The notes: generated from the sequence alone by a model not told the origin. A DNA stretch of 64,000 nt from Thiorhodovibrio litoralis (GCF_033954455.1 NZ_CP121473.1:4698501-4762500), one strand, 5' to 3'; counted from the first letter of the stretch, positions 25,563-35,597 are shown. Program-made: numbers and translations.

Positions 25563-28508
25563 ATGATTCCCCAATCTCCATCCCAATCTCGACCTCACTC
25601 GGCAGCCCGGCGCGGTATTAGTTTCCGCACCAAGCTTGCGCTCGCCATCCTGCTGACCAGCCTGATCGGACTCCTGCTGAGCGGGATTGGCTTCGTGGTT
25701 TATGAACGACTGCGCATCGAGCAGGACATGGTGCGCGACCTGAACGCCGCCGCGCAACTGATTGCCGATCGCAGCACCGCGGCGCTGCTGTTTGACGACC
25801 CTGAGGTGGCGAGCGAAACCCTGGCTGCGCTCGCCACCAAGCCCGCCGTCACCACGGCGCTGATTCGCACCCCCGACGGCAGCCTATTCGCCCGGTATGA
25901 GGCGCCAGGGCAGAGCGGTCACGCACTGCCCGCGACCCTGCCCGAGGGGCGACCCGACTTTACCGGCGGGCGCCTGCTGGTCGCCGCGCCCATCGAGATG
26001 GACGGCGAGCGACTCGGCAGCGTGATGATTCGCGCCAGCCTGAGTGAGTTCGACCGCTTGTGGCGCGATTTTCTGTTGATCGCGGGTGCAATTCTGGCCG
26101 CTGCCGCACTGATTGGCGTGCAGATCGCCTTCGCGTTGCGCCGCCGCCTGGTGCGCCCGCTCGATCATCTGCTTGAGATTGCGCGGCGCATTTCCGCCGA
26201 TCGCGACTACAGTCTGCGCGCCCGGATCGGCAGCGATGACGAGTTGGGCATTCTGGTCGGTGCCTTCAACGAAATGCTCGATCATATCGAGGCACATGAT
26301 CGCCGCCTCACCGCTGCCAACCAGGATCTGGCCGCGCACCGCGAACAGCTTGAACAGCGCGTTACCGAGCGCACCGCCGAGCTGGCCGATGCCAATCATC
26401 GACTGACCGACGCCGTCGCCACGGCCACCAAGGCCCAGCACGCGGCCGAGCAAGCCACGCGCGCCAAGTCCGCCTTTCTGGCCAACATGAGCCATGAGAT
26501 TCGCACGCCGATGAATACCATTCTCGGCATGACGCATCTGACGCTCGACACGCCGCTGAACGCACGGCAGCAGGATTACCTGACCAAGGTCGACAGCGCC
26601 GCCCGCTCCCTGCTGCGGCTGATCGACGACATTCTCGACTACTCCAAAATCGAGGCCGGTAGGCTCGATCTGGAACGCACCGACTTTCAGCTTGAGACGG
26701 TTTTCAGGCGGCTGAGTCAGATGCTCGCCGTCAGGGCCGATGACAAAGACCTGGAACTGCTGTACCGCATCGATCCTGCCGTGCCCCTGACCCTGGCCGG
26801 AGACGCGCTGCGCCTTGGGCAGATTTTGATCAACCTGACCGCAAATGCGATCAAATTCACCGAGCGGGGCGAAATCACAGTGGCCGTCAGCTGTGAGTCC
26901 ATCACCGCACAGGCGATTTGTTTGCGCTTCAGCGTCAGCGATACCGGCATTGGCCTGAGCGAGGAGCAGCAGGGTCTGTTGTTCCAGTCCTTCTCCCAGG
27001 CCGATGACTCCATCACGCGCAAATACGGTGGCACAGGCCTCGGGCTGGCGATCAGCCAGAAGTTGGCGGCGCTGATGGACGGCGAGATCGGTGTTCAGAG
27101 CCAGCCGGGTGCTGGCAGCACCTTCTGGTTTACGGCCTGCTTTGCCCACCCGGCGCGCCAGGCGAGCAGCCCCTGGGAATTGCCCGCGTCCTTGCAGGCG
27201 CGCCGCGCGCTCATGATCACCGCGCAGGAGTCGCTGGCCTTCACACTCGGACAGATGCTCGACGGCATGGGGTTGCTCGCCGGCACCGCCCGCAGCGGCA
27301 CCGAGGCCCTGGCCACCCTGCACAGGGCGGCGGACCATGGTCGTCCGTTCGATCTGGTGCTCTGTAGCTGGTCGCTGCCGGATATGAGCGGCCCTGAACT
27401 GATTCGTCACTTGCTCAGCCTGCCGCCCGCGACGCGCCCGGAACGGCTGGTGCTGGCGCGCGGGCGTGATCAGGAGTCAATTCAGATGCAGCAGGCGTCG
27501 CTCGGCATTCGTGCGGTGCTGGTCAAACCTGTGCAGCCAAGCACATTGCACCAGGCGCTGCTCGATACACTGCCGGCTCAGGCCCAGGCCCAGGCCCAGG
27601 CCCAGGCCCAGGCACAGGCACAGGCCCAAGTCCAAGCCCAGCCCTCAGGCGCGAAGGCGCTGCCGGATGCGGGAACGGCGCTTTCAGCCGCGCCGCCGGT
27701 GCCAAAAGAGCGGCTGCGCGATGCGCGCATCCTGCTGGTGGAGGACAATGCCCTCAATCAGCAGGTGGCGAGCAAACTGTTAGCCCGTGTTGGCGTGCGA
27801 GTGACCATCGCCAACCACGGGCAGGAAGCCATCGATCTGATCCGTCAGCAGGCGTTCGATGCCGTGCTGATGGACATCCAGATGCCGGTGATGGACGGGC
27901 TGGTCGCCACCCGCACCATCCGCGCCCTGCTCAATCAGCCCACTGGACCCGATGGACCCGATGGACCCGATGGACCCAATAAGTCTGCCAGTAAGGCTGC
28001 CAATATGTCTTATAGACCCGATGGCCGCGAACTGCCGATCATTGCCATGACCGCGCACGCCATGGCGGGGGATCGCGAACGCTCGCTGGAGGCCGGGATG
28101 AACGATCATGTCACCAAGCCAATCGACCCGCCGCGGCTTTACGCCACCCTGGCACACTGGCTCACACAATCGCTCGGCGACCTGCCCGCCGAGTCGGCGC
28201 CGCGCGCGCACGATGAGCCAATCACCGATGAGCCAATCACCGATGCGCCAGCCCCCAAGCCGCCGTCGCAGGTATCCTCGACCCCCGACGCCGAACTGCG
28301 CGCGGCACTGGAGGCGCTCGCACCCGAGGTGCGCGCCAGCCGTGCGACGCGCTGCCGGGCCGGACTGAAAACCATCCAAGCCCTAACCTGGCCTGAGAGC
28401 CTCCAGGACGATGCCCGCGAACTCGCGCGCCAGCTCGGCAAATATCGCTTCCCCGATGCCAGTGCCAGTATTGAACGGATGCTGCGCAAACTCACCAGCG
28501 AACTTTGA
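25563..28508 (+). CDS. CHASE8-HAMP hybrid histidine kinase with pseudo-receiver and receiver
   Basis: From ATG 25563 the product is 981 residues. A membrane helix (about 25-45) is followed by a periplasmic CHASE8-like domain (IADRSTAALLFDDPEVASET), a second helix (about 172-195), HAMP, coiled coil, HisKA (His311 in [11 protein letters not shown]) and HATPase ([12 protein letters not shown]). The first receiver-like domain is degenerate: its phosphoacceptor is Ser602 (VLCSWSLPDM) and the usual acidic pair is missing. A second, intact receiver has Asp771 ([11 protein letters not shown]). A C-terminal module like that of the 1916-residue kinase ends it. There is no HPt. Linkers contain hexanucleotide and 9-bp repeats. 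An in-frame ATG at 25533 lies inside the yfiR-like gene and is less likely. The preceding YfiR-like protein probably regulates the CHASE8 domain. Confidence 0.92.
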   Translation: MIPQSPSQSRPHSAARRGISFRTKLALAILLTSLIGLLLSGIGFVVYERLRIEQDMVRDLNAAAQLIADRSTAALLFDDPEVASETLAALATKPAVTTALIRTPDGSLFARYEAPGQSGHALPATLPEGRPDFTGGRLLVAAPIEMDGERLGSVMIRASLSEFDRLWRDFLLIAGAILAAAALIGVQIAFALRRRLVRPLDHLLEIARRISADRDYSLRARIGSDDELGILVGAFNEMLDHIEAHDRRLTAANQDLAAHREQLEQRVTERTAELADANHRLTDAVATATKAQHAAEQATRAKSAFLANMSHEIRTPMNTILGMTHLTLDTPLNARQQDYLTKVDSAARSLLRLIDDILDYSKIEAGRLDLERTDFQLETVFRRLSQMLAVRADDKDLELLYRIDPAVPLTLAGDALRLGQILINLTANAIKFTERGEITVAVSCESITAQAICLRFSVSDTGIGLSEEQQGLLFQSFSQADDSITRKYGGTGLGLAISQKLAALMDGEIGVQSQPGAGSTFWFTACFAHPARQASSPWELPASLQARRALMITAQESLAFTLGQMLDGMGLLAGTARSGTEALATLHRAADHGRPFDLVLCSWSLPDMSGPELIRHLLSLPPATRPERLVLARGRDQESIQMQQASLGIRAVLVKPVQPSTLHQALLDTLPAQAQAQAQAQAQAQAQAQVQAQPSGAKALPDAGTALSAAPPVPKERLRDARILLVEDNALNQQVASKLLARVGVRVTIANHGQEAIDLIRQQAFDAVLMDIQMPVMDGLVATRTIRALLNQPTGPDGPDGPDGPNKSASKAANMSYRPDGRELPIIAMTAHAMAGDRERSLEAGMNDHVTKPIDPPRLYATLAHWLTQSLGDLPAESAPRAHDEPITDEPITDAPAPKPPSQVSSTPDAELRAALEALAPEVRASRATRCRAGLKTIQALTWPESLQDDARELARQLGKYRFPDASASIERMLRKLTSEL
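27579..27642 (+). repeat. Hexanucleotide CAGGCC repeat, about ten copies, coding (AQ)n
   Basis: Near-perfect 6-bp units encode an Ala-Gln run between the pseudo-receiver and the true receiver of the CHASE8 kinase. The unit length preserves frame, so copy-number change would only alter linker length. Confidence 0.9.
27945..27980 (+). repeat. 9-bp GGACCCGAT repeat, four copies, inside the receiver
   Basis: Units at 27945, 27954 and 27963 are identical and the one at 27972 has one change. They encode GPDGPDGPDGPN in an insertion after the alpha-3 region of the intact receiver domain, before the REC core resumes at [12 protein letters not shown]. Confidence 0.9.
28212..28241 (+). repeat. 15-bp tandem duplication in the kinase C-terminal linker
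   Basis: GATGAGCCAATCACC occurs twice exactly (28212 and 28227), followed by a diverged partial third copy. It encodes DEPITDEPITDAP between the receiver and the C-terminal module. Confidence 0.9.
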
Positions 28509-28521
28509 TGCAGGAAACATC

Positions 28522-29658
28522 ATGCACAACATCTCCAACTGCACCATTTTGGCCGTCGATGACACCGAGGCGAACATTGATGTCTTGATGGACACCCTCG
28601 GCGATGACTATGAACTCATGGTCGCCATGGACGGCGTCTCGGCACTCGAGACGGTGGCCACGGCCATCGCCGATGGGCACCCGCCGGACTTGATTCTGCT
28701 CGACATCATGATGCCGGGCATGGACGGCTATCAGGTGTGCGAGCGGCTCAAGGCTGATCCGATCACCGCCGAGATTCCGATTATCTTCCTGACTGCCCTG
28801 ACCGAGGTTTCCAGTAAAACGCGCGGTTTTCAGGTTGGCGCCGTGGATTATGTGACCAAGCCATTCGAGATTCTCGAAGTGCGCGCGCGGGTCGAGACCC
28901 ACCTGAGTCTGGCGCGCGCCAAGCGGGCACTGGCCGATCACAACCTGCATCTGGAAGACAAAGTCCGGCAGCGTACCCGCGAGCTGGTCATGACCCAGGA
29001 TGTGACCATCCATGCGCTGGCCAGTCTGGCCGAGACCCGCGATAACGAGACCGGTGGACATATTCGCCGCACCCAGAACTACGTCCGGGTGTTGGCCGAG
29101 CATCTGAGCGAAGACTTCGCGCTCGATGCCCACGCCATCGAGATGCTATACAAGTCCGCGCCCCTGCACGACATCGGCAAGGTGGGAATTCCCGACGCCA
29201 TCCTACTGAAACCCGGCCGTCTGACAGATGAGGAATTTGAGGTCATGAAATCCCATCCCACTCTGGGTATGCAGGCGCTGGCTGTAGCTGAGTCCACCGT
29301 GGAAGGGGAATCCAGCAATTTTCTCCGCTTCGCCAAAGAGATCGCTTTCTGTCACCACGAGCGCTGGGACGGTGCCGGCTATCCCCAGGGCCTGGCCGGC
29401 GATAGCATTCCGCTGTCGGCGCGGCTGATGGCGCTGGCCGATGTCTATGACGCCCTGATCAGCCGTCGGGTCTACAAGCCACCTTTCCCGCATGCCAAAG
29501 CGGTCGACATCATTTTGGAAGGTCGCGACAGACACTTCGACCCGCGGGTGGTGGATGCGTTTTTCGCGCGGGAGGAGGATTGTCGTCAGATCGCCCTGGC
29601 CAATGCCGACCATCAGGAAGAATCCGAGGCGCTGAGCCAGGCCTATGTTCGTGGCTGA
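28522..29658 (+). CDS. REC-HD-GYP response regulator, predicted c-di-GMP phosphodiesterase
   Basis: From ATG 28522 (with CAGGAAAC about 5 bp upstream) the product is 378 residues. The N-terminal receiver has Asp61 in [13 protein letters not shown] and the acidic pair VDD at residues 12-14. A short coiled coil (residues about 130-160) leads to the HD-GYP domain with the metal-binding HD pair His216-Asp217 ([12 protein letters not shown]), [11 protein letters not shown] with GYP at 286-288, and [15 protein letters not shown]. The complete motif set predicts an active phosphodiesterase that hydrolyses cyclic-di-GMP. It is the only free-standing response regulator among three kinases, so it is the obvious output of the locus. 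It starts 13 bp after the CHASE8 kinase and overlaps the next gene by 14 bp. Confidence 0.94.
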   Translation: MHNISNCTILAVDDTEANIDVLMDTLGDDYELMVAMDGVSALETVATAIADGHPPDLILLDIMMPGMDGYQVCERLKADPITAEIPIIFLTALTEVSSKTRGFQVGAVDYVTKPFEILEVRARVETHLSLARAKRALADHNLHLEDKVRQRTRELVMTQDVTIHALASLAETRDNETGGHIRRTQNYVRVLAEHLSEDFALDAHAIEMLYKSAPLHDIGKVGIPDAILLKPGRLTDEEFEVMKSHPTLGMQALAVAESTVEGESSNFLRFAKEIAFCHHERWDGAGYPQGLAGDSIPLSARLMALADVYDALISRRVYKPPFPHAKAVDIILEGRDRHFDPRVVDAFFAREEDCRQIALANADHQEESEALSQAYVRG

Positions 29659-32600
29659 AACGGAGGCCGTGGGCACTGCCCCCGCCCGCTGGCGCGCGAT
29701 GCTAATGCAGGCCATGGTGTTGGCCACAGTGTTGGCCACAGTGTTGGCCATGGCCGGGCTGCTCGGTCTGCTGCTGTCACTGCCGGTGCTGGCTACCGAG
29801 CGCCCTGCCATGGCTGACCTGGATGCGGCGGGATCGCAGCGCCTAACGCTCAGTCCGGCGCAGCAGGCCTGGCTGGCGGATCACCCAGACATCGTGCTGG
29901 GTGGCTCGGATCAGTGGCCCCCAGCGCTGATGCGCGATCCAGACGGCGAGCTGACCGGAATCCTCAAGGATATTCTCGATCTGCTGAACCAGCGACTCGG
30001 CACCGACATCCGCCTGCAGGCTGCTCCGGACTGGTCCGAGGTCACCGAACAGGCACTGGCCGGCGAGATTGACGGTCTGCTGGCCGTCGCCCGGCTGCCG
30101 TTCTGGCTTGAGCGTTTCCTGCTGACCGATCCCATTCTGCGTACCCAGCTCTATGTTTTCGTGCGTGAAGGTGATGCGCTCGCCTCGACCGATATCAGTG
30201 CGCTTTTCGGTCAGCGCGTCGGCGTGATACGCGGGCTCAAGCATATCAATGGGGTGCTAGCGGACTATCCGCGCGACATCGAGGTGGTGCGCTACGACAG
30301 CAATCCCGCCCTGGCGGCAGCGCTGGTCGCCGGCGAGGTGGATTGCGTGGTGGCCGATGGGACCTTTGACTGGTGGCGGCGCGAGAATACCTTGGTCGGC
30401 TTTGGTATGGCCGCTATTCTCGATCAGGGTGCCTACGATGTTGTGACCGCGATTCGCAAGGACTGGCCGGAGCTGGTCGAGATCCTCAATTTGGGGCTCG
30501 CCAGCATCTCGATGGCCGAACACGCGGCGATTCGTGAATCCTGGCTGGGCTCGCTCGATGCCGCCCCTGCACCCACATCCCTGGCGTTGACAGCGGCTGA
30601 GCGCGCCTGGCTCGCCGAGCATGAGGAGATCGTGCTGGGTATCACCGATCAGTTCCAACCCGATGTCCTCATTGGGCCGGATGGACAGCAATCCGGACTG
30701 GTCGTGGATATTCTGGATCGGCTCAATCGCCTGCTTGATGGCCGTCTGCGGCTCCAGGTCGATCCGGACTGGAGCCGGGTGACCGAGCAGGCGATAGCGC
30801 ACGAGATCGACGGACTCGCCAGCTCCACGCCGAACCCGACCTGGGATCGCCACTTTCTTTATACCGATCGGCTGTATCAGGGATTTTTCAGCCTCTATCG
30901 CCGGGTTGATGATCCGCCGCTGACGCAGCGCGAACAGCTTGCTGGCCTGCGCGTCGGCTATCTGGCCGGCATGAAGAAGGTCGAGTATCTGCTCGCCGAG
31001 GGGCCAGAACTGACTCTGGTGCCCTTGGCGAACAACCAGGCCATGGCCGAGGCTCTGATCGAGGGCGAGGTGGATGTACTGATCGGTGGGGTCGATCTGG
31101 AATGGTGGCGTCGACAGCACGCCGTACTCTCTTTTCGCGCGACTGGCACGCTGGCTGATAGCCAGTATCCGGTGCTGATGTCGATCCGCAACGACTGGCC
31201 CGAGCTGGTTGGTATTCTGAACAAAGCCCTGCGCGCCATCCCGGCCGCCGATTGGACGCGCATCCAGCGCCGCTGGCTGGGCGATCCGTTACCGCTCCAG
31301 CCGCCACAGGCGACGCCGGCACTGACCCCGGAGCAACGCCGCTGGCTTAATGCGCATCCAGTGATCCGCTATGCCGTCAGTGCCGACTGGCCGCCGGTTG
31401 GGTTCTACGACCATCAGGATCAGCCCGCCGGCATCGCCCCGGACTATCTCAAGCGCATCGGCAAGCGACTTGGCGTGCGCTTCGAGCCGGTGCCCGTCGC
31501 CGACTGGCCGGCGGCCATGGCCGCACTGGAGCAGAGCCGTATCGATCTGCTGCCAGCGGTGGCTGAGACGCCTGAGCGCCAGGGACATTTTCTCTTTACC
31601 TCGCCCTATCTGGAGTTTCCGGTTGCCATCTTCGCGCGCGTTGAGACGCCGCTGATCGACCGCTTGCAAGCCTTGGACGGCAAGCGCGTCATCGTGATCG
31701 AAGGCCACGCCACTCAGGAGTGGCTGGCCGCTGAGCATCCGGATATCCAGCTGGTGCGGGTGCGCGATGTCCGCGCGGCTGTGCGGGCGCTGGCAGAGGG
31801 TCAGGGCGATGCCTTGGTTGGCAACCTGTTCGCCATCAGCCAGGCCATTGCGCGCGAGAAGCTGTTTCAGATTCGCGTCGCGGGCGATACCCCCTACGCC
31901 TACCAGCTCTCGATGGCGGCGCGCCCAAGCTGGCCGATGCTGATCGAGATTCTGGAGCAGGCGCTGGACGCGATGTCGCCGGTCGAGCGCGAGGCGATCC
32001 AGAGCCGCTGGATGCGTGAGCAGCCCGAGCCACGCCCGGACTACCGGCTGGTGGTGCAAATCTCTGCCATCGCTGCGCTGGTGCTACTGCTGGTACTGCT
32101 GTGGAACCGCAGCCTGGCGCGTGAGATCAACAAGCGTCGCCACGCTGAGCGGGTGCTGGCCGACAGCGAACAGCACTATCGCGGCATGGTTGAATCGGCC
32201 GGGCGGGCCTATCACTTTTATTCCATGACCACAGAAGGTCAGTTCACCTATATCAGTGACAGCGCCAGCGAACTCTTCGGTCTCGACCGCGCCACCATGA
32301 TTGGCATGAACTGGAGCGAGATCGGCGTCTGGACAGCCGCATCGCTGCAGCGCGCACACGAGGCCATGGCAGCCTGTCTGCGCGGCGAGATTCCGCCCCC
32401 GCTCGCGATCGACTATGAACTGGCCGGCAGTCCGCGTCACCTGATGACCTTTCCCCGCCCGGTTCGCGATGGTCACGGACGTGTTGTTCGCATTGATGGC
32501 ATGACGCTGGATCAGACCGAACAGCGCGCTTTAGAGGCGCGGCTGCGCGAGGCCCAAGTGCGCGCCGAGGCGGCCAGTCAAGCCAAAAGCGATTTCCTCA

Positions 32601-33673
32601 CCAACATGAGCCATGAAATCCGCACGCCGATGAACGCCATTCTCGGCATGCTGCATCTGGCGCTGGACCAAGACCTCGACGAACGCTTGCGTGACTACCT
32701 GGACAAAGCCCAGACCGCAGCGCGCAATCTGCTTGCACTGCTCAACGATATTCTCGACTTATCCAAGGTCGAGGCCGCGCAGATGCAGCTCCAGCAGGTC
32801 TCCTTCTCGTTGAGCGAGGTGCTCGACAATGTCGCCACCGTCGCTGGCCATCAGGCCAGTGAAAGGGGGCTGGATTTCCGCCTCGAGCGCGCCGAGGGGG
32901 TGCCGGACCAACTCGAAGGCGATCCGTTGCGCCTGACTCAGGTGCTGATGAATCTGGCCACGAACGCCGTGAAGTTCACTCAGCGCGGCGAGGTCGTCAT
33001 CCGGGTCGAGTCCCCAGCCCGCGCCAGTGACGCCACGGATGCCGAGCCGGCTGTACTCGTTTTCCGTGTCAGCGACACCGGAATCGGCATCGGCCCCGAG
33101 CTAATGGCGCAGCTGTTCGAGCCCTTCCAGCAAGCTGACAGTTCCACCACCCGCAGCTATGGCGGCACCGGCCTGGGATTGTCCATCTGCAAGCGGCTGA
33201 CTGAACTGATGGGCGGCACCATCGCTGTCGACAGCCAGCCGGATGTCGGCAGTGTGTTTACGGTCAGACTGAGGTTGCCACGCGCGACCACTGCCGCGAT
33301 TGCCAAGCAGCTTGACGGGGCGGAGTCGCCGAGTCGACCCGCAGCTGCCAGGGAGACCGCCTCGAGCCTAGCCTCAAACCCGGCGACTAGCCTTACAGCC
33401 GAGCCAGATGTTTTGGCCAGTGACGCCGCGCAGCCCCAGGAAGGTGCCAGTTTGGCGCGGATACTTCCGCTGCTGGAATCCCTGGCCGCCAAGGCGGCCA
33501 CCGACGAAGCGAGCATCGAAGACGATTTTCTCGCCGAACGCACCTTGCTGATTGCTGCGCTGGAGCCGGCCGATTTCCGCGCGCTGGCTGATGCGATCAG
33601 CACCTATCAGTTCGACACCCTCAGAACCCTGCTTGCAAGGCTGCAAGAAAAAGCCCGGGTTGCACCGGGGTGA
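29645..33673 (+). CDS. Sensor histidine kinase: 3 x SBP, TM, PAS, HisKA-HATPase
   Basis: The 1342-residue product has a signal peptide with a 12-bp-repeat hydrophobic core. Three tandem family-3 solute-binding domains follow (about 68-300, 316-545, 561-790), a membrane helix (about 800-820) and one PAS domain (about 841-960). The HisKA domain has His990 in [11 protein letters not shown] and the HATPase has [14 protein letters not shown]. The C-terminus resembles, more weakly, the 65-residue module of the other two kinases. It has no receiver and no HPt, so it must phosphorylate a separate protein. The first two binding domains resemble each other closely ([16 protein letters not shown] versus [16 protein letters not shown]), pointing to recent internal duplication. 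It overlaps the HD-GYP gene by 14 bp, so the two are coupled. Confidence 0.92.
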   Translation: MFVAETEAVGTAPARWRAMLMQAMVLATVLATVLAMAGLLGLLLSLPVLATERPAMADLDAAGSQRLTLSPAQQAWLADHPDIVLGGSDQWPPALMRDPDGELTGILKDILDLLNQRLGTDIRLQAAPDWSEVTEQALAGEIDGLLAVARLPFWLERFLLTDPILRTQLYVFVREGDALASTDISALFGQRVGVIRGLKHINGVLADYPRDIEVVRYDSNPALAAALVAGEVDCVVADGTFDWWRRENTLVGFGMAAILDQGAYDVVTAIRKDWPELVEILNLGLASISMAEHAAIRESWLGSLDAAPAPTSLALTAAERAWLAEHEEIVLGITDQFQPDVLIGPDGQQSGLVVDILDRLNRLLDGRLRLQVDPDWSRVTEQAIAHEIDGLASSTPNPTWDRHFLYTDRLYQGFFSLYRRVDDPPLTQREQLAGLRVGYLAGMKKVEYLLAEGPELTLVPLANNQAMAEALIEGEVDVLIGGVDLEWWRRQHAVLSFRATGTLADSQYPVLMSIRNDWPELVGILNKALRAIPAADWTRIQRRWLGDPLPLQPPQATPALTPEQRRWLNAHPVIRYAVSADWPPVGFYDHQDQPAGIAPDYLKRIGKRLGVRFEPVPVADWPAAMAALEQSRIDLLPAVAETPERQGHFLFTSPYLEFPVAIFARVETPLIDRLQALDGKRVIVIEGHATQEWLAAEHPDIQLVRVRDVRAAVRALAEGQGDALVGNLFAISQAIAREKLFQIRVAGDTPYAYQLSMAARPSWPMLIEILEQALDAMSPVEREAIQSRWMREQPEPRPDYRLVVQISAIAALVLLLVLLWNRSLAREINKRRHAERVLADSEQHYRGMVESAGRAYHFYSMTTEGQFTYISDSASELFGLDRATMIGMNWSEIGVWTAASLQRAHEAMAACLRGEIPPPLAIDYELAGSPRHLMTFPRPVRDGHGRVVRIDGMTLDQTEQRALEARLREAQVRAEAASQAKSDFLTNMSHEIRTPMNAILGMLHLALDQDLDERLRDYLDKAQTAARNLLALLNDILDLSKVEAAQMQLQQVSFSLSEVLDNVATVAGHQASERGLDFRLERAEGVPDQLEGDPLRLTQVLMNLATNAVKFTQRGEVVIRVESPARASDATDAEPAVLVFRVSDTGIGIGPELMAQLFEPFQQADSSTTRSYGGTGLGLSICKRLTELMGGTIAVDSQPDVGSVFTVRLRLPRATTAAIAKQLDGAESPSRPAAARETASSLASNPATSLTAEPDVLASDAAQPQEGASLARILPLLESLAAKAATDEASIEDDFLAERTLLIAALEPADFRALADAISTYQFDTLRTLLARLQEKARVAPG
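29717..29752 (+). repeat. 12-bp tandem repeat, three copies, in a signal peptide
   Basis: GTGTTGGCCACA (29717 and 29729) and GTGTTGGCCATG (29741) encode [12 protein letters not shown], the hydrophobic core of the kinase's export signal. Copy number would change the length of the signal helix by four residues per unit. Confidence 0.9.
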
Positions 33674-33700
33674 AAGCGGCAAGTCGCCGACATCAATGGC

Positions 33701-33730
33701 CAGCTCTTTAATGAGCAGCCCTTTAACGAG
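33701..33730 (+). repeat. 15-bp tandem repeat after the kinase stop
   Basis: CAGCTCTTTAATGAG (33701) and CAGCCCTTTAACGAG (33716) are followed by a degraded partial third unit, beginning 27 nt past the kinase stop and ahead of hypC. Confidence 0.8.
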
Positions 33731-33810
33731 CAGCACTTGCCAGCAACCTATCGGCGGACTTAGTCTTACCCAAGGGGCGGACAAATTGAGCGACAACGGA
33801 GAGCAGCGGC

Positions 33811-34086
33811 ATGTGTCTTGGTATTCCGATGCAAATCAAAGCCATTGATGGCCTGGTCGCGCGCTGCGAGGCAAAAGGCGTCGAGCGCGATGCCAACCTG
33901 CTGATGCTCATGCATGAGGAGCTCAGCATTGGCGACTATATCGTCGTCCATCTTGGCCGCGCGATTGACCGCGTCAGCGCCGAGGACGCGGCGACCGCTT
34001 GGGCGCTATATGACGAAATGCTCGCGGTCATGGATGGCGAAGCTCCCGCGAATCTTCTCGACGCCAGAAAGGAAGGGCGGGCTTGA
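33811..34086 (+). CDS. hypC: HypC/HupF-family hydrogenase maturation chaperone
   Basis: HypC-type proteins carry the Fe(CN)2CO unit with HypD and chaperone the large subunit of NiFe hydrogenase. The 91-residue product begins MCLGIPMQIKAIDG with the essential Cys2, followed by GVERDANLLMLM and the usual GDYIVVHLGRAIDRV. No hydrogenase structural gene or other hyp gene is nearby, so it is a detached copy; a HupF-type or secondary HypC is possible. It is preceded by 137 bp with no gene and followed by ppsR. Confidence 0.9.
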   Translation: MCLGIPMQIKAIDGLVARCEAKGVERDANLLMLMHEELSIGDYIVVHLGRAIDRVSAEDAATAWALYDEMLAVMDGEAPANLLDARKEGRA

Positions 34087-34129
34087 ACGCCGAACGCGGA
34101 CCCCACAGCAAGCCCATCAGCCGCAGCAC

Positions 34130-35017
34130 ATGAGCAGCCAGCCCATGAACGCCGGAACTCCCCACGGCCTGACCAACAACCAACCGGCACAGAGCCCAAG
34201 GCGAACGGTCTTTTTTGTCTCTGAAAGCACCGGCATCACGGCCGAGACCCTCGGACAAAGTTTGCTGTCACAGTTTGACGGCGTTGAGTTCGAGGAAGTC
34301 TACATGCCCTACATCAACACCGAGGCACGCGCGCGGGCGCTGACGGTGCGCATGCAGGAGGCCAGCGAGCGCGACGGCGCGCGGCCGATCTGCGTCGCCA
34401 CCATGCTGGATCAGAGCATTGGCGAGATTGTGCGCGCAGGCAACTGCTTTTATATCGAAGTCTTCGAGCATTTTGTCTTACCGCTTGGCGCAGAACTTGG
34501 GATGAAACCCAGTCGCGAGCCGGGTCGCAGTCATGCGATCACTAAGCCAAGCTATTACACCAAGCGCATTGAGGCCATCAACTTTGCAATGAACAGCGAC
34601 GATGGCATGAAGCCTGGCAACTTCCGCCACGCCGATGTCATCCTCTCTGGCGTATCGCGCTCCGGCAAAACGCCGACCTGTCTGTATCTCGCCATGCATT
34701 ACGGGCTGCGCGCGGCCAATTACCCCATCACGGAGCCCGATCTCGAACGCGGCGACCTGCCCGAAGAGGTGCGCGAGATGCGCGCAAAGCTGTTCGGCTT
34801 GACCATCGACGCCCAGCGCCTGCAGCGCATCCGCGAAGAGCGTCGCCCTGGCAGCGACTATGCGTCACTGCGACGCTGCCAGCTCGAGCTGCGCGTCGCG
34901 ACGGATATGTTCAAAGGCCTGAAGGTTCCGGTGCTCAATACCACCAGCCAATCCATCGAAGAGATCGCCGCGCAGATTCTACGTCAGCTAAAAAACACCT
35001 CGGACAACGGTGACTGA
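34130..35017 (+). CDS. ppsR: PEP synthase regulatory protein (kinase/pyrophosphorylase)
   Basis: PpsR (DUF299) reversibly inactivates PEP synthase by ADP-dependent phosphorylation and restores it by phosphorolysis. The 295-residue product has the family start RTVFFVSESTGITAETLGQS, the central YTKRIEAINFAMNSDDG, the P-loop GVSRSGKTPT, TCLYLAMHYGLRAANYPI and the C-terminal LNTTSQSIEEIAAQIL. ATG 34130 is chosen; the frame is open further upstream through the end of hypC but that part is not conserved. No PEP synthase gene is in the window. Confidence 0.92.
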   Translation: MSSQPMNAGTPHGLTNNQPAQSPRRTVFFVSESTGITAETLGQSLLSQFDGVEFEEVYMPYINTEARARALTVRMQEASERDGARPICVATMLDQSIGEIVRAGNCFYIEVFEHFVLPLGAELGMKPSREPGRSHAITKPSYYTKRIEAINFAMNSDDGMKPGNFRHADVILSGVSRSGKTPTCLYLAMHYGLRAANYPITEPDLERGDLPEEVREMRAKLFGLTIDAQRLQRIREERRPGSDYASLRRCQLELRVATDMFKGLKVPVLNTTSQSIEEIAAQILRQLKNTSDNGD

Positions 35018-35146
35018 CTCGGAGTTCGCGCCCCCACGCTGATGGCCTGAGACTGGTTCTGGGCCTGGCTCTGGCCCGTGCCCCGCTTGCCAAGCTGGGG
35101 AGCGGGCGGCGAAAATGGCGCCCAACTTCCCCGATGGAGACTCTGC

Positions 35147-35527
35147 ATGCAACTGACCATGCTGAAAAGCAAACTGCATCGTGCCTGCGTTACCCACGCG
35201 GAGCTCGACTACGAGGGCTCCTGCGCGATCGACGCGTCACTGCTGGAGCTTGGCGGAATTCTCGAGTTCGAGCAGCTGCACATCTACAACCTGGCCAATG
35301 GGGAGCGTTTCACCACCTACGCCATTCCGGCCGAGCCAGGCTCGCGCATTATTTCAGTCAATGGCGCGGCAGCGCACAAAGCCTCTCCGCAGGATCGCCT
35401 GATCATCTGCACCTATGTCGCCCTGACCGAGGCCGAGGCGCGCATGCATCAGCCCAAGCTGGTCTATTGCAACGCGCACAATGAAGTCACCGGCACCGCC
35501 GATCGAATCACCGCCCAGGCGGCCTAA
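35147..35527 (+). CDS. panD: Aspartate 1-decarboxylase
   Basis: PanD makes beta-alanine from aspartate for pantothenate and CoA synthesis. The proenzyme cleaves itself between Gly24 and Ser25 (DYEGSCAID), turning Ser25 into the pyruvoyl cofactor. The 126-residue product carries the family segments [35 protein letters not shown] and [10 protein letters not shown]-like [13 protein letters not shown] 35147 follows a GGAGA ribosome-binding site. It converges with glgA. Confidence 0.96.
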   Translation: MQLTMLKSKLHRACVTHAELDYEGSCAIDASLLELGGILEFEQLHIYNLANGERFTTYAIPAEPGSRIISVNGAAAHKASPQDRLIICTYVALTEAEARMHQPKLVYCNAHNEVTGTADRITAQAA

Positions 35528-35597
35528 GCGCGGCCGATGCACTTGCCGCCAGCCTGAAAACGAGCGCGCGGCAACGACGCCGATTATCACGCGTCCC

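Noticed and set aside
25884-27410. A 508-residue open frame opposite the CHASE8 kinase
   Set aside because: It mirrors the HisKA/HATPase coding region and has no recognisable domain or ribosome-binding site.
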